From contig JAGLRU010000313.1 in the NCBI GenBank assembly GCA_023136145.1, forward strand, positions 1 through 12,421: DNA of 12,421 bases, written 5' to 3'. The position numbers were made by a program, and so were the translations under genes. The DNA comes from Alphaproteobacteria bacterium (GTDB lineage: Bacteria > Pseudomonadota > Alphaproteobacteria > Micavibrionales > UBA2020). The notes beneath the pieces are model-generated. The model saw only the letters and a list, made by a program, of their open reading frames with translations. It made no database searches and was not told the DNA's origin. This document shows positions 1-7,619 of the stretch, piece after piece (position 1 is the first letter of the stretch; each line of letters starts with the position of its first letter).

Positions 1-29
1 AGAAGAATCTCTAGAGATTCTTCTTTTTT
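1..29 (+). terminator. Perfect 24-bp palindrome followed by T-run
   Basis: Bases 1-24 are a perfect inverted repeat with 12-base arms (AGAAGAATCTCT and its reverse complement), followed on the plus strand by a run of T to base 29. This is the layout of a rho-independent terminator for transcription entering from the left on the plus strand. If an A-run lies just left of the window it would be bidirectional and would also end the DUF4167 transcript, whose open frame passes through it. The stem is AT-rich, so strength is uncertain, and the left flank cannot be seen. Confidence 0.5.
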
Positions 30-593
30 GTCGCTGGAAGGTTGTGATGTCTTTGCGCCGTCTGGTTGCGATACATTACGAGAGCCTACAAGGAATCCCT
101 GATCGAGGTCGTTAAGTTTGTCTACTTCAGGATTTGTTGCTACATCGCTACCGTCTGGTTGTCGCTGTGGTGGTTGTGGTTGTTGTACCGTCTTTTGCTG
201 CGGTTGTTGTGCCGGTTGTTGTGCCGGTTGTTGCTGCGGTTGTTGTTCCGGCTGTTGCTGCGGTTTATGTTGTTTGTTATACAGGTTCGCTTCTTCGGTT
301 ATTTCATTAATGAATCGCTGATAATGTTCTGCGTGTTGTAGATAGCTTTCAGCTAGTACATGATCTCCGGCGGATGTTGCGTCCCGCGCCAATGTTACGT
401 ATTTTTCATTGATCTGATGTGCTGTTCCGCGAATGCGGACATCAGGTCCGTTACTGTCAAAACTTTGGACGCGCAAGTTGACACGTTTTCCACCCTGTTT
501 TCCGCTTCCGCTGTTATAACGATGCCCACCGCTGCGATCCATGCCATTATTACTGTGACCACGCGCACGTCGAGTGTTTTGATTATGTCTCAT
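1..593 (-). CDS. DUF4167 domain protein, 3' end outside window
   Basis: The 197 visible residues start at the ATG at 593-591 and stay open to base 1, so the C-terminus lies outside the window. Residues 1-40 are basic and rich in Arg, Gly and Asn (MRHNQNTRRARGH). Residues 46-95 are the DUF4167 core, with the family hallmarks SNGPDVRIRGTAHQINEKY and AGDHVLAESYLQHAEHY. Residues 111-134 are a P-x-Q-Q repeat, and the rest is polar and probably disordered. The family is found mainly in Alphaproteobacteria, usually beside prmC/prfA as here. Its function is not established; the basic, disordered ends would suit RNA or ribosome binding, but that is inference. The start is supported by the family-typical MR N-terminus, although the upstream Shine-Dalgarno is weak. 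It lies 85 bp downstream of prmC and may be cotranscribed with it. Confidence 0.88.
   Translation of the reverse strand, partial: MRHNQNTRRARGHSNNGMDRSGGHRYNSGSGKQGGKRVNLRVQSFDSNGPDVRIRGTAHQINEKYVTLARDATSAGDHVLAESYLQHAEHYQRFINEITEEANLYNKQHKPQQQPEQQPQQQPAQQPAQQPQQKTVQQPQPPQRQPDGSDVATNPEVDKLNDLDQGFLVGSRNVSQPDGAKTSQPSSDKKEESLEIL
191..262 (-). repeat. 12-bp tandem repeat encoding P-x-Q-Q units
   Basis: Six consecutive 12-bp units lie inside the DUF4167 gene. On the plus strand two adjacent copies (203-214 and 215-226) are identical, GTTGTTGTGCCG. The copies at 227-238, 239-250 and 251-262 differ at one to a few positions, and the one at 191-202 is more degenerate. On the coding strand each unit is one tetrapeptide, reading PQQQ, PEQQ, PQQQ, PAQQ, PAQQ, PQQK. 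The unit length is a multiple of three, so copy-number change would keep the reading frame. Confidence 0.85.
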
Positions 594-620
594 TTCTACT
601 TTTCACTTTGATTTATGTTT

Positions 621-635
621 AAACCGCTCCGGTTT
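621..635 (-). other. Small hairpin in the prmC-DUF4167 spacer
   Basis: AAACCG and CGGTTT form a perfect 6-bp stem around a 3-base loop, 28 bp upstream of the DUF4167 start. No U-run follows on either strand, so it is not a convincing intrinsic terminator. It could be a leader structure or a processing site between the two genes, or chance. Confidence 0.25.
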
Positions 636-678
636 CAATTTAGCCGTAATAAATGGCAATGATAAAGACCTTTCTCAT

Positions 679-1527
679 TCAGACCAAGTGCGCAACGACA
701 CATCTGTTATGACCGGCGAGATCCTGAGTAACTCTTAGCACGCGAACGCTTTGTTTTGCAAGAATATCTTTGACTGTTTTCGCCTGTGTCGCTCCTATCT
801 CTAGAAAAGCATACCCTGTTTCAGTGAGCAGACAAGGTAGTAAAATAGCAATTTCTCTATAACAATCAAGTCCATCCGTTCCTCCTGAAAGGGCGAGGAT
901 GGGGTCATGCTGCCTGACTTCCGGTTCCAGTGTGGATATATCAGATTCCGAAATATAGGGAGGATTGCTGATAACCAGATCAAAGGTGGATTCGTTTGTC
1001 ATTTCTGTCCAGTTCATTACTTTGAATAAAACTCGCTTTGAAAGGTTGAGGGTTTTCGCGTTTTGTATAGCTATTTGAACAGCTTCTGCACTGATGTCAA
1101 TTCCGATGCCTGTAGCTTGCGGCAGTTCTTGCAAGAGCGAGAGAAGAAGGCAACCAGAGCCAGTTCCCATGTCCAATATTGTCAAAGGAGCTTCTTTATT
1201 TGCAATACTGAGTACAGATTCGATTAAAGTCTCAGAATCTGGCCTTGGATCAAGAGTTTTCGGTGTAATCTTAAACTCAGACTTCCAGAATGATCGTGAC
1301 CCTATAATGCGTGATACTGGCTCCCGCAAAAGTCTGCGCTGCATGGCGTTAATTAATCTCTTACTTTCAGAATCAGTAACTAATTTATTGAAATCTAATA
1401 ATAATCTCTCAGGACTTATCTCCAATACATTTTGAATCAGTAGACGTGCATCCAGCTCTGGCGTGTCTAGTCCGGCAGATTTGAAACTATCCCGCATTTC
1501 AACGAGGGCAGCGTTTATTGTTTTCAT
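679..1527 (-). CDS. prmC: Release factor glutamine methyltransferase PrmC
   Basis: This cytoplasmic enzyme uses S-adenosylmethionine to N5-methylate the glutamine of the GGQ motif in peptide-release factors RF1 and RF2, which aids translation termination. From the ATG at 1527 the protein has 282 residues, the usual length. The N-terminal helical domain includes LDTPELDARLL, typical of the family, and the linker REPVSRIIGSRSFW (about 68-81). The SAM-binding loop is LDMGTGSG (about 118-125), the catalytic NPPY lies at about 188-191, and the C-terminus has the conserved DLAGHNR. A TTG at 1551 would add eight residues, but neither start has a good Shine-Dalgarno and the family N-terminus fits the ATG. 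In many alphaproteobacteria prfA precedes prmC; here accC does, 68 bp upstream. DUF4167 follows, as is usual. Confidence 0.95.
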   Translation of the reverse strand: MKTINAALVEMRDSFKSAGLDTPELDARLLIQNVLEISPERLLLDFNKLVTDSESKRLINAMQRRLLREPVSRIIGSRSFWKSEFKITPKTLDPRPDSETLIESVLSIANKEAPLTILDMGTGSGCLLLSLLQELPQATGIGIDISAEAVQIAIQNAKTLNLSKRVLFKVMNWTEMTNESTFDLVISNPPYISESDISTLEPEVRQHDPILALSGGTDGLDCYREIAILLPCLLTETGYAFLEIGATQAKTVKDILAKQSVRVLRVTQDLAGHNRCVVAHLV

Positions 1528-1595
1528 ATTATCGCTAGCTGTTCTGGTCAAAAATAGGTTAAATAACTTATGGGCTAATTATCTGGTACAGCCCC

Positions 1596-2963
1596 TTAAT
1601 CATTGATAATTTTTGGCTTCTCTTTTTTTCGGAGCATCTTGTTTTCTAGCCAATGAATGTCGAACTCTCCTGCGCGAAATTTAGGTTCCTGTAAAATGCG
1701 CAGTTGCAGTGGGATGTTGGTTTGGATCCCATCAATCACGCATTCCCACAACGCACGTTCCATCCGCATTAGTGCTTCTTCGCGTGTTCTGGCATGGACG
1801 ATTAGCTTCGCTACTAGACTGTCGTAGTTTGGAGGTACAGTATATCCATCATAAATAGCACTGTCCACGCGCACGCCTGCTCCTCCCGGCGCATGGTATC
1901 TAATAATTTTTCCGGGGGAGGGGATAAATGTTTCTGGATGCTCGGCGTTGATTCGACATTCGAAGGCGTGACCAGTGAAATTGACATCTTCCTGCTTGAA
2001 AGATAGTTTGTTTCCGGCTGCAACCATGATTTGCTCCCGTACCAGATCGACACCTGTGACCATTTCTGTTACCGGATGTTCAACCTGTAGACGTGTATTC
2101 ATTTCCATAAAGTAGAATTCACCGTCTTCAAAAAGAAATTCTATCGTTCCGACTCCGCGATAGTTTATTTTTCGGACGCATTCTGTGGCAAGTTTGCCAG
2201 CGTATTTGCGTTGCTCTGGTGTTAATCCGGGGGAGGGGCATTCCTCAATTACTTTTTGATGGCTTCGCTGGATGGAACAGTCTCGCTCGCCAAGATGCAC
2301 AGCGTTACCGTGTGTATCCCCGATTACCTGTATTTCGATATGGCGCGGATGGCTAAGGTATTTTTCGATATAAACATCGCCATTTCCGAATGCTGCTTTC
2401 GCCTCAGTCGAAGCCATAGTGAAGGCATCTTTGAAATCTTCCTCGTTGTAAGAGACTTTCAATCCTTTCCCTCCGCCTCCGGCAACTGCCTTAATGAGTA
2501 CAGGAAAGCCGCATTCTCTGGAAATCTTAAGACCTTCTTCCGCATCCTTAACGATGCCGATGGAGCCGGGGATGGTTGGTATACCTAAGGCTTTCATAGT
2601 TTCTTTGGCGATGGCTTTATCGCCCATGGTGGCAATATGTTCTGGTGCAGGGCCGATAAATGTAAAACCGTGATCCTCTACCATGCGACTGAATTCTTCG
2701 TTTTCGGACAGGAATCCGATGCCCGGGTGAATGGCATCGGCATCAGTGACGGTTGCTGCGGTTAGGATTGCGTGGATATTGAGGTAGCTTTGCCGCGCCA
2801 TAGGTGGACCGATGCAAACGCTTTCATCAGCCATTCGCACTGCCATGCCGTTTGCATCGGCGGTGGAATGCACGACGACCGTTTCAATATCCATTTCCTT
2901 GCATGTACGCACAATGCGTAAGGCAATCTCTCCCCGGTTGGCAATCAGGATTTTGTTGAACAT
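1596..2963 (-). CDS. accC: Acetyl-CoA carboxylase, biotin carboxylase subunit AccC
   Basis: AccC uses ATP and bicarbonate to carboxylate the biotin carried by AccB, the first half-reaction of malonyl-CoA formation for fatty-acid synthesis. The 455 residues are close to the usual ~450. The N-terminal domain starts FNKILIANRGEIALRI. The ATP-grasp domain shows Lys116, the glycine-rich loop AVAGGGGKGLKVS (about 159-171), the H-x-E-I-Q segment at about 208, RDCSIQRSHQKVIEE (about 227-241) and the catalytic EMNTRLQVEHPVTEM (about 287-301). The C-terminal domain begins near AFECRINAEHP. All key residues look intact. The start ATG is 7 bp after the accB stop, so the two are surely cotranscribed and probably translationally coupled. 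A weak inverted repeat (1572-1594) follows the stop, but without a T-run. Confidence 0.97.
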   Translation of the reverse strand: MFNKILIANRGEIALRIVRTCKEMDIETVVVHSTADANGMAVRMADESVCIGPPMARQSYLNIHAILTAATVTDADAIHPGIGFLSENEEFSRMVEDHGFTFIGPAPEHIATMGDKAIAKETMKALGIPTIPGSIGIVKDAEEGLKISRECGFPVLIKAVAGGGGKGLKVSYNEEDFKDAFTMASTEAKAAFGNGDVYIEKYLSHPRHIEIQVIGDTHGNAVHLGERDCSIQRSHQKVIEECPSPGLTPEQRKYAGKLATECVRKINYRGVGTIEFLFEDGEFYFMEMNTRLQVEHPVTEMVTGVDLVREQIMVAAGNKLSFKQEDVNFTGHAFECRINAEHPETFIPSPGKIIRYHAPGGAGVRVDSAIYDGYTVPPNYDSLVAKLIVHARTREEALMRMERALWECVIDGIQTNIPLQLRILQEPKFRAGEFDIHWLENKMLRKKEKPKIIND

Positions 2964-2970
2964 GTTTTTC

Positions 2971-3426
2971 TCACTCGATAATTACAAGAGCCTGCCCGAA
3001 TTCGACAGGCTGCGAATCCTCAACCAGAATATCGGTGATTGTTCCGCTTCTATCCGCCTTGATAGGGTTCATGACTTTCATAGCCTCAATGATAAGCAAC
3101 GTATCCCCCTCCTTGACGGTGTCGCCTTTGGCAACGAATCGAGGCAGGCTAGCCTCGGCTTGTAGATAGATAGTGCCAACCATAGGCGATTTGAGAGATC
3201 CGGGATGGTTTTCCGGTGAAATATCTATCGGTTTTTCGGTGTCGGGGACATTGGCTGTACTTATCTGGGGCAGGGAGGTTGGTGCTGTAACGGTCTGGAC
3301 GCTGAGGGATCGAGCAACGCGGATTCGCTTATCGCCTTCGGCAATTTCAATTTCGGTCAGATCCGTTTCGGTCAGCAGAGTGGCAAGATTTCGGATTGCC
3401 TCGTGATCGATTTTCATTGGTGGCAT
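2971..3426 (-). CDS. accB: Biotin carboxyl carrier protein AccB
   Basis: AccB is the biotinylated carrier of acetyl-CoA carboxylase, shuttling carboxybiotin between AccC and the AccA/AccD transferase. The protein has a short N-terminal segment (MKIDHEAIRNLATLL, TEIEIAEGDKRIRVAR), a Pro/Ala/Ser/Thr-rich linker (about 45-75), and a C-terminal biotinyl domain with SPMVGTIYL and the biotinylation motif EAMKVMN. The target lysine is residue 117 counting from this start. I chose the ATG at 3426 (151 aa) because AGAGGA lies five to six bases upstream. An in-frame ATG at 3447 would add seven residues (MNKKRKP), but its AGGA is only one base from the codon. The gene begins about 24 bp after the aroQ stop and ends 7 bp before accC. 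Confidence 0.95.
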   Translation of the reverse strand: MPPMKIDHEAIRNLATLLTETDLTEIEIAEGDKRIRVARSLSVQTVTAPTSLPQISTANVPDTEKPIDISPENHPGSLKSPMVGTIYLQAEASLPRFVAKGDTVKEGDTLLIIEAMKVMNPIKADRSGTITDILVEDSQPVEFGQALVIIE

Positions 3427-3450
3427 GGGTTTCCTCTTTTTATTCATTTC

Positions 3451-3903
3451 CTATTCTTCCAGCAGCGTGTGAATTGCGTTCAGAGCGAGAATATAGCCAT
3501 GAGCACCGAAACCGCAGATCACGCCTTTCGCTACTTTTGATATATAAGAGTGGTGGCGAAAGCTTTCACGCTTGAAAACATTGCTGATATGCACTTCTAT
3601 AATCGGAATTTCCAGTAGTTTTAGAGCATCTAGCAGAGCGATGGATGTATGAGAATATGCGCCGCCGTTGATAATAACTCCTGAATAATTACTTCTTGCT
3701 TCCTGTATAATAGTGACTAATTCGCCTTCGTGGTTGGATTGGCGAAAGTCGATGGAGTAGCCAAGCTCTGTCGCATATTCTTTGCACTTTGCTGAGATTG
3801 CGTCCAGATTTTTGAAGCCGTACATATCCGGTTCCCGAACGCCGAGCATATTCAGATTGGGGCCGTTTAACATCAGAATGTTATGCTGTTGTTTAGTAGG
3901 CAA
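3451..3903 (-). CDS. aroQ: Type II 3-dehydroquinate dehydratase AroQ
   Basis: AroQ dehydrates 3-dehydroquinate to 3-dehydroshikimate, step three of the shikimate pathway; type II enzymes are small dodecameric proteins. The length of 150 residues is typical. Visible signatures are ILMLNGPNLNMLGVREPDMYG (residues 9-29, with the catalytic Tyr28), FRQSNHEGELV (53-63), the catalytic-region IINGGAYSHTS (77-87), EVHISNVFKRESFRHHS (103-119) and GFGAHGYILAL. The third motif usually reads I-N-P-G/A-A; here glycine follows the asparagine. The start is a TTG at 3903, supported by GTGAGG about six bases upstream and by the lack of a usable ATG before the conserved ILMLNGPN. It is the first gene of the aroQ-accB-accC unit, a common alphaproteobacterial arrangement. 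Confidence 0.95.
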   Translation of the reverse strand: MPTKQQHNILMLNGPNLNMLGVREPDMYGFKNLDAISAKCKEYATELGYSIDFRQSNHEGELVTIIQEARSNYSGVIINGGAYSHTSIALLDALKLLEIPIIEVHISNVFKRESFRHHSYISKVAKGVICGFGAHGYILALNAIHTLLEE

Positions 3904-4372
3904 ATGAACCTCACTGATTAAGTACCTTTATATACAAATTGAAGTCTTTTATATCATGATGCGGAGCAACGAGCGACGGGAATTATTTTTTCATAATTAT
4001 ATAGGGAAACAGCCTGATTTGTATACATAAATTTGCTAAAAAAATGAACGTGATTTAAAGCCGTGTTTCTGAATATGGAAATATTTAAGATTTACGACCT
4101 TAGATGAATATTATTCAAAATCAAAACAACCCGTCACCACCGCCTGCGCGTGGGGTCTGGAAGCGTGTCTACGCGCCTTATGAGTTTATAATGATGGCTG
4201 AATAGTCTTCTGGATGTCCGCGCAAGGCGAGCATAACAATAATTGGAAAATTGCGTAGTGTTTTTAGAGATGGTCAGAAGGGAATATTTCCCCACTGTCA
4301 AAAGTCTGGTAAAATTTCAAATTGTCTTATGCGGATCGTCATCCATTATTTTAGAAAAGGATAAGAGAAAGC
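3904..4372. other. AT-rich divergent spacer, no confident gene
   Basis: These 469 bp separate the minus-strand aroQ-accBC unit from the plus-strand glycerate kinase gene and must hold promoters for both. I see AT-rich -10-like stretches (for example TATATAAA on the minus strand near 3930) but no well-spaced -35 for aroQ. For the kinase, TTGTCT at 4322-4327 and CATTAT at 4344-4349 are 16 bp apart, a weak promoter candidate. A 33-codon frame at 4104-4205 (MNIIQNQNNPSPPPARG...) crosses a locally GC-rich patch and lacks a clear Shine-Dalgarno. No tRNA or riboswitch fold was recognised. Confidence 0.6.
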
Positions 4373-5638
4373 ATGGAGAATCCGAAAGAAATTCTTATCA
4401 AAATGTTTCAAGCTGCCATTTCTGCGGCGCAGTCAGAGCTTTGCGTTCCACCGTTTTTGCCGCCGATTCCTGAAGGTCGTTTGGTGGTTATTGGTGCGGG
4501 CAAAGCATCCGCTGCTATGGCGAAGGCAGTTGAGGACAACTGGAATGGAGATTTAAGCGGGCTGGTTGTTACGCGCTATGGATATGAAGTTCCATGTCGT
4601 CGCATAGAGATTGTTCAGGCCGCGCATCCGGTTCCTGATATTGCTGGCATGAATGCTGCGCGGAGGATTCTGGAGACTGTCAGCAACCTGACCGAAAAAG
4701 ACACCGTTTTATGCTTGATTTCCGGTGGTGGTTCTGTCTTGCTGCCGTTGCCATCGGAAGGTTTGTCTTTGGAAGATAAGCAGGTTGTTAGCCGGAGCCT
4801 TCTGAAATCCGGAGCTTCAATCAGCGAAATGAATTGTGTGCGCAGACATCTTTCTGCCATTAAGGGTGGACGTCTTGCCTCCGCTTGTTATCCTGCGAAA
4901 GTCATTACGCTACTTATATCTGATGTTCCGGGAGATGACCCGGCAGATATTGCTTCCGGCCCAACGGTAGCGGACGTAACAACTTGCGCCGATGCTCTCG
5001 AAATCCTGAAAAAATACGGAATCAATGTTTCCCGTTATATCATTGAAATGCTGGAGGAGGGCAAGACTGAATCCGTCAAGCCGGACGATCCACGCATAAA
5101 GGGGGTTGTTACACGCTTGATCGCCACGCCGCAAATGGCGTTGGAAAATGCGGCGAAGGTGGCGGAGTCTTACGGCATTAGGGCGCATATCTTAAGTGAC
5201 CGCATAGAAGGCGAAGCTCTGGATGTTGGAATGGTTTTATCCGCTATTGCGATGCAGACTGCAAGACATGCACAGCCATTCATTCCCCCTTGCGTGCTGC
5301 TCTCTGGTGGCGAAACGACCGTAACGGTGCGCGGCGATGGGCGTGGTGGAAGAAACGTCGAATTTCTGTTGTCGCTGGGAATCGCTCTTGACGGGCATCC
5401 CGGAATTCACGCTGTTGCGGGAGATACCGATGGTGTCGATGGTATGGAAGAAATTGCTGGAGCTTATCTTTCTCCTGATAGTATAAAACAGGCTTGGAAG
5501 ATGGGCATCAATCCTAAATACAGCCTTGCGAACAATGATGGTCACGGATTTTTTCAGGCACTTGGTCATTCCATCGTTACTGGTCCAACGCTGACGAACG
5601 TTAATGATTTTCGGGCGATACTCGTGACGGAAGGATAA
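4373..5638 (+). CDS. gckA: Glycerate 2-kinase, MOFRL family (GckA/TtuD type)
   Basis: The enzyme phosphorylates D-glycerate with ATP to 2-phosphoglycerate, feeding products of glyoxylate, serine-cycle, tartrate or hydroxypyruvate metabolism into lower glycolysis. Its 421 residues are the usual size. The N-terminal DUF4147 domain shows VVIGAGKASAAMA (about 38-50), AAHPVPD (about 83-89), LCLISGGGSVLLPLP (about 113-127), MNCVRRHLSAIKGGRLA and LLISDVPGDDPADIASGPT (about 180-198). The C-terminal MOFRL domain shows LLSGGETTVTVRGDGRGGRN (about 309-328), AVAGDTDGVDG and NNDGHGFF. The ATG is preceded by AAGAG with a five-base spacer, and an AGGA further up. It stands alone on its strand, so its physiological partner pathway is not evident. 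Its stop is 3 bp from the end of the convergent acyltransferase gene. Confidence 0.94.
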   Translation: MENPKEILIKMFQAAISAAQSELCVPPFLPPIPEGRLVVIGAGKASAAMAKAVEDNWNGDLSGLVVTRYGYEVPCRRIEIVQAAHPVPDIAGMNAARRILETVSNLTEKDTVLCLISGGGSVLLPLPSEGLSLEDKQVVSRSLLKSGASISEMNCVRRHLSAIKGGRLASACYPAKVITLLISDVPGDDPADIASGPTVADVTTCADALEILKKYGINVSRYIIEMLEEGKTESVKPDDPRIKGVVTRLIATPQMALENAAKVAESYGIRAHILSDRIEGEALDVGMVLSAIAMQTARHAQPFIPPCVLLSGGETTVTVRGDGRGGRNVEFLLSLGIALDGHPGIHAVAGDTDGVDGMEEIAGAYLSPDSIKQAWKMGINPKYSLANNDGHGFFQALGHSIVTGPTLTNVNDFRAILVTEG

Positions 5639-5641
5639 TTT

Positions 5642-7606
5642 TTAACGCTGTTGTAGAGCTTCGTCAAACAGAGGTTTAACGATTCGACCGCCGCGCGCGT
5701 TCAGATGATCATCGTCTACATATAAGGATTTTCCGTTTCTGACACCGGAGCAGGTAGTGGCATCACATAGCAAGGGTATTGGATTCAACAAATGAACGCC
5801 ACATTCTTTTTCGGCTCTTTCTAGTGCTGCTATCACTGGAGCGTGTCTTTGTATATGTACCGACAGAGGAATATCGACGGTTGCATTCCGTTGATAGAGT
5901 AGCCTTGACTTCGCCATGATGGTAGGAACTTTCCGACCTATTTCGGGGGTGGGAGACATCATATAGACGTTTTTTCCGTGTGATGTCAGGGCGCAGGCCG
6001 TCTCGACCATTTTTTGGGTGTATCGTTTTGATCTTTCTTCAAGGTTGCTTCTGTTTGCTTTTTCTTTATCGCCGAAAACAATATATGGATGTGGCTTTCC
6101 TTTTTCGTTATATCCTTGTAGATAGGCGGACCATCTGCCGATCATGAATACGTCCTTGATATTCGGACTTGAAATGATTTTATCGTATGTGATTTGATTA
6201 AGGTGTTTGCATAGACATCTCTTAAATTGTTCAACGTAAACTGTCTCTAGTATGGGTGGGCAGCAACTGTGATTGAAAATAAAGGAAGAGCGTCCGGCTT
6301 CTGTCAGGGAGGCTTTTATGGAAATGGAGAGAGCGCCAACATGAGAGTCCCCCCAGAAGGCGGCTGAAGGTGCAACCTTTGGCGCACCAATGACGTACTC
6401 AGGCAGAGTGTCACCTTTTTTATAACTACAATCGCGATTACAATCATATCTCCATAAGTTTGATTTTGCGTTTTTAGCCTCAAGTTCGATGGCTCTCACG
6501 TCCGCAGGCAGTCTCGTGGGAAGCCCTTTGAAAAAATACACCAGAAAGGACATTAGGGCGATAAACAAGTATCCGCCGAAACCTGTCAGCAGGAGCGTGC
6601 GATGAGACTTTCCTTTTTTCGGATGTCTGAAAGGTGTTTCGATAAAGACGTAGGATGTTTTCGCAAGAAGAATGGAAACGCTTATTAATATAAGGACATT
6701 AAGCAGCGTGAGCGGGACTCCAAAATATATGGCTCCGACTATGATAGGCCAGTGCCACAAATAGAGAGAGTATGAAATATCGCCGAAGAACTGCATTACT
6801 TTGTTGTCGAGAAGAATATTTCTTTTTTGAGCGGCGATAATGAAGGCAGTTCCGGCTACTGGCAGGATCGCCCAGTATCCCGGATATGCGATGTCGCCTG
6901 CTGGAAAAAAGAAAACGGATGTCAGGATGAACAGTAGTCCAGCTTTTCCGAGATGGGGGATTTTGGAGAGTGTCGGGGCATAGAAGAAAACCAATCCTCC
7001 GGCCAAAAACTCCCATATTCGCGAGTGCGACATGAAAAAGTCGGCTGTTGGCCAATTTTTCGCCATTACCAGATTTGCCCACATGGACAGGATAAGTACG
7101 TTTACGACCCCTTGTTTTAGAAACTTCCCACCTTTAAATTTATAAAGTCCCATAAGGAAAAGCGGAAGTAGTATGTAGAACTGCCATTCGACCGATAGGG
7201 ACCATGTATGAAGAAGCCATTTTTCCATGGAGGAATCATCAAAATAATCCCCCTTATTGGCGAAAACAAAGTTGGAATAGAAGGTGAGCGCGGACAGTGA
7301 CGTTTTGCCAAGAAATTTGTAATCGATAGAAACCAGATAAAAATACCCTATCGTCAGGAGAAAGGCAGTCAGTCCCGCCATCGCGGGCAAGATGCGGCGG
7401 GCGCGGGCGGCATAGAAGCCGATCATGGAGAACCGTTCCTCCGACAGTTTTGTGCAGATAATTTTGGTCATCAAGTATCCAGAAATGACGAAGAAAACGT
7501 CAACTCCAACGTATCCTCCACTGAAACCTGATACCCCGAAATGATGGATTAGAACTGACAAAACGGCGATTGCCCGAAGTCCGTTGATATCGGTTCTGAA
7601 GGTCAT
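5642..7606 (-). CDS. OafA-like membrane O-acyltransferase with SGNH domain
   Basis: The 654-residue protein has the two-part architecture of OafA/YrhL enzymes, which O-acetylate cell-surface glycans such as O-antigen, exopolysaccharide or peptidoglycan. Residues 1-355 form the acyltransferase-3 membrane domain: DINGLRAIAVLSVLIHH (6-22, putative catalytic His), GGYVGVDVFFVISGYLM (30-46), RARRILPA, HTWSLSVEWQFYILLPL and YSLYLWHWPI, with about ten hydrophobic segments. Residues about 370-654 are the SGNH domain expected in the periplasm: FWGDSH (417-422, nucleophile Ser421) and DDDHLNARG (631-639, the Asp/His pair). It also holds several cysteines (389, 393, 448, 449, 464, 466, 614, 619) that could pair as disulfides. 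The acceptor cannot be told, as no glycan genes are nearby. It starts 13 bp after the guaB stop and probably shares its transcript. Confidence 0.93.
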   Translation of the reverse strand: MTFRTDINGLRAIAVLSVLIHHFGVSGFSGGYVGVDVFFVISGYLMTKIICTKLSEERFSMIGFYAARARRILPAMAGLTAFLLTIGYFYLVSIDYKFLGKTSLSALTFYSNFVFANKGDYFDDSSMEKWLLHTWSLSVEWQFYILLPLFLMGLYKFKGGKFLKQGVVNVLILSMWANLVMAKNWPTADFFMSHSRIWEFLAGGLVFFYAPTLSKIPHLGKAGLLFILTSVFFFPAGDIAYPGYWAILPVAGTAFIIAAQKRNILLDNKVMQFFGDISYSLYLWHWPIIVGAIYFGVPLTLLNVLILISVSILLAKTSYVFIETPFRHPKKGKSHRTLLLTGFGGYLFIALMSFLVYFFKGLPTRLPADVRAIELEAKNAKSNLWRYDCNRDCSYKKGDTLPEYVIGAPKVAPSAAFWGDSHVGALSISIKASLTEAGRSSFIFNHSCCPPILETVYVEQFKRCLCKHLNQITYDKIISSPNIKDVFMIGRWSAYLQGYNEKGKPHPYIVFGDKEKANRSNLEERSKRYTQKMVETACALTSHGKNVYMMSPTPEIGRKVPTIMAKSRLLYQRNATVDIPLSVHIQRHAPVIAALERAEKECGVHLLNPIPLLCDATTCSGVRNGKSLYVDDDHLNARGGRIVKPLFDEALQQR

Positions 7607-7619
7607 TTATGGCTCTTTG

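Noticed and set aside
118..321. Cysteine-rich plus-strand frame (runs of CCGCC) resembling a small metallothionein-like peptide
   Set aside because: It is the antisense reading of the P-x-Q-Q repeat in the DUF4167 gene; the minus-strand frame has clear family motifs.
1528..1551. TTG start for prmC adding eight residues
   Set aside because: No Shine-Dalgarno precedes it and PrmC family N-termini fit the ATG at 1527.
1572..1594. Possible terminator after accC (GGGCT ... AGCCC on the minus strand)
   Set aside because: The stem is only 5 bp with a 13-base loop and no T-run follows, so it is not convincing.
4018..4027. TGTATACA palindrome as an operator for aroQ or the glycerate kinase gene
   Set aside because: An 8-bp AT-rich palindrome is expected by chance in this spacer, it is far from both starts, and there is no second copy placed like an operator.
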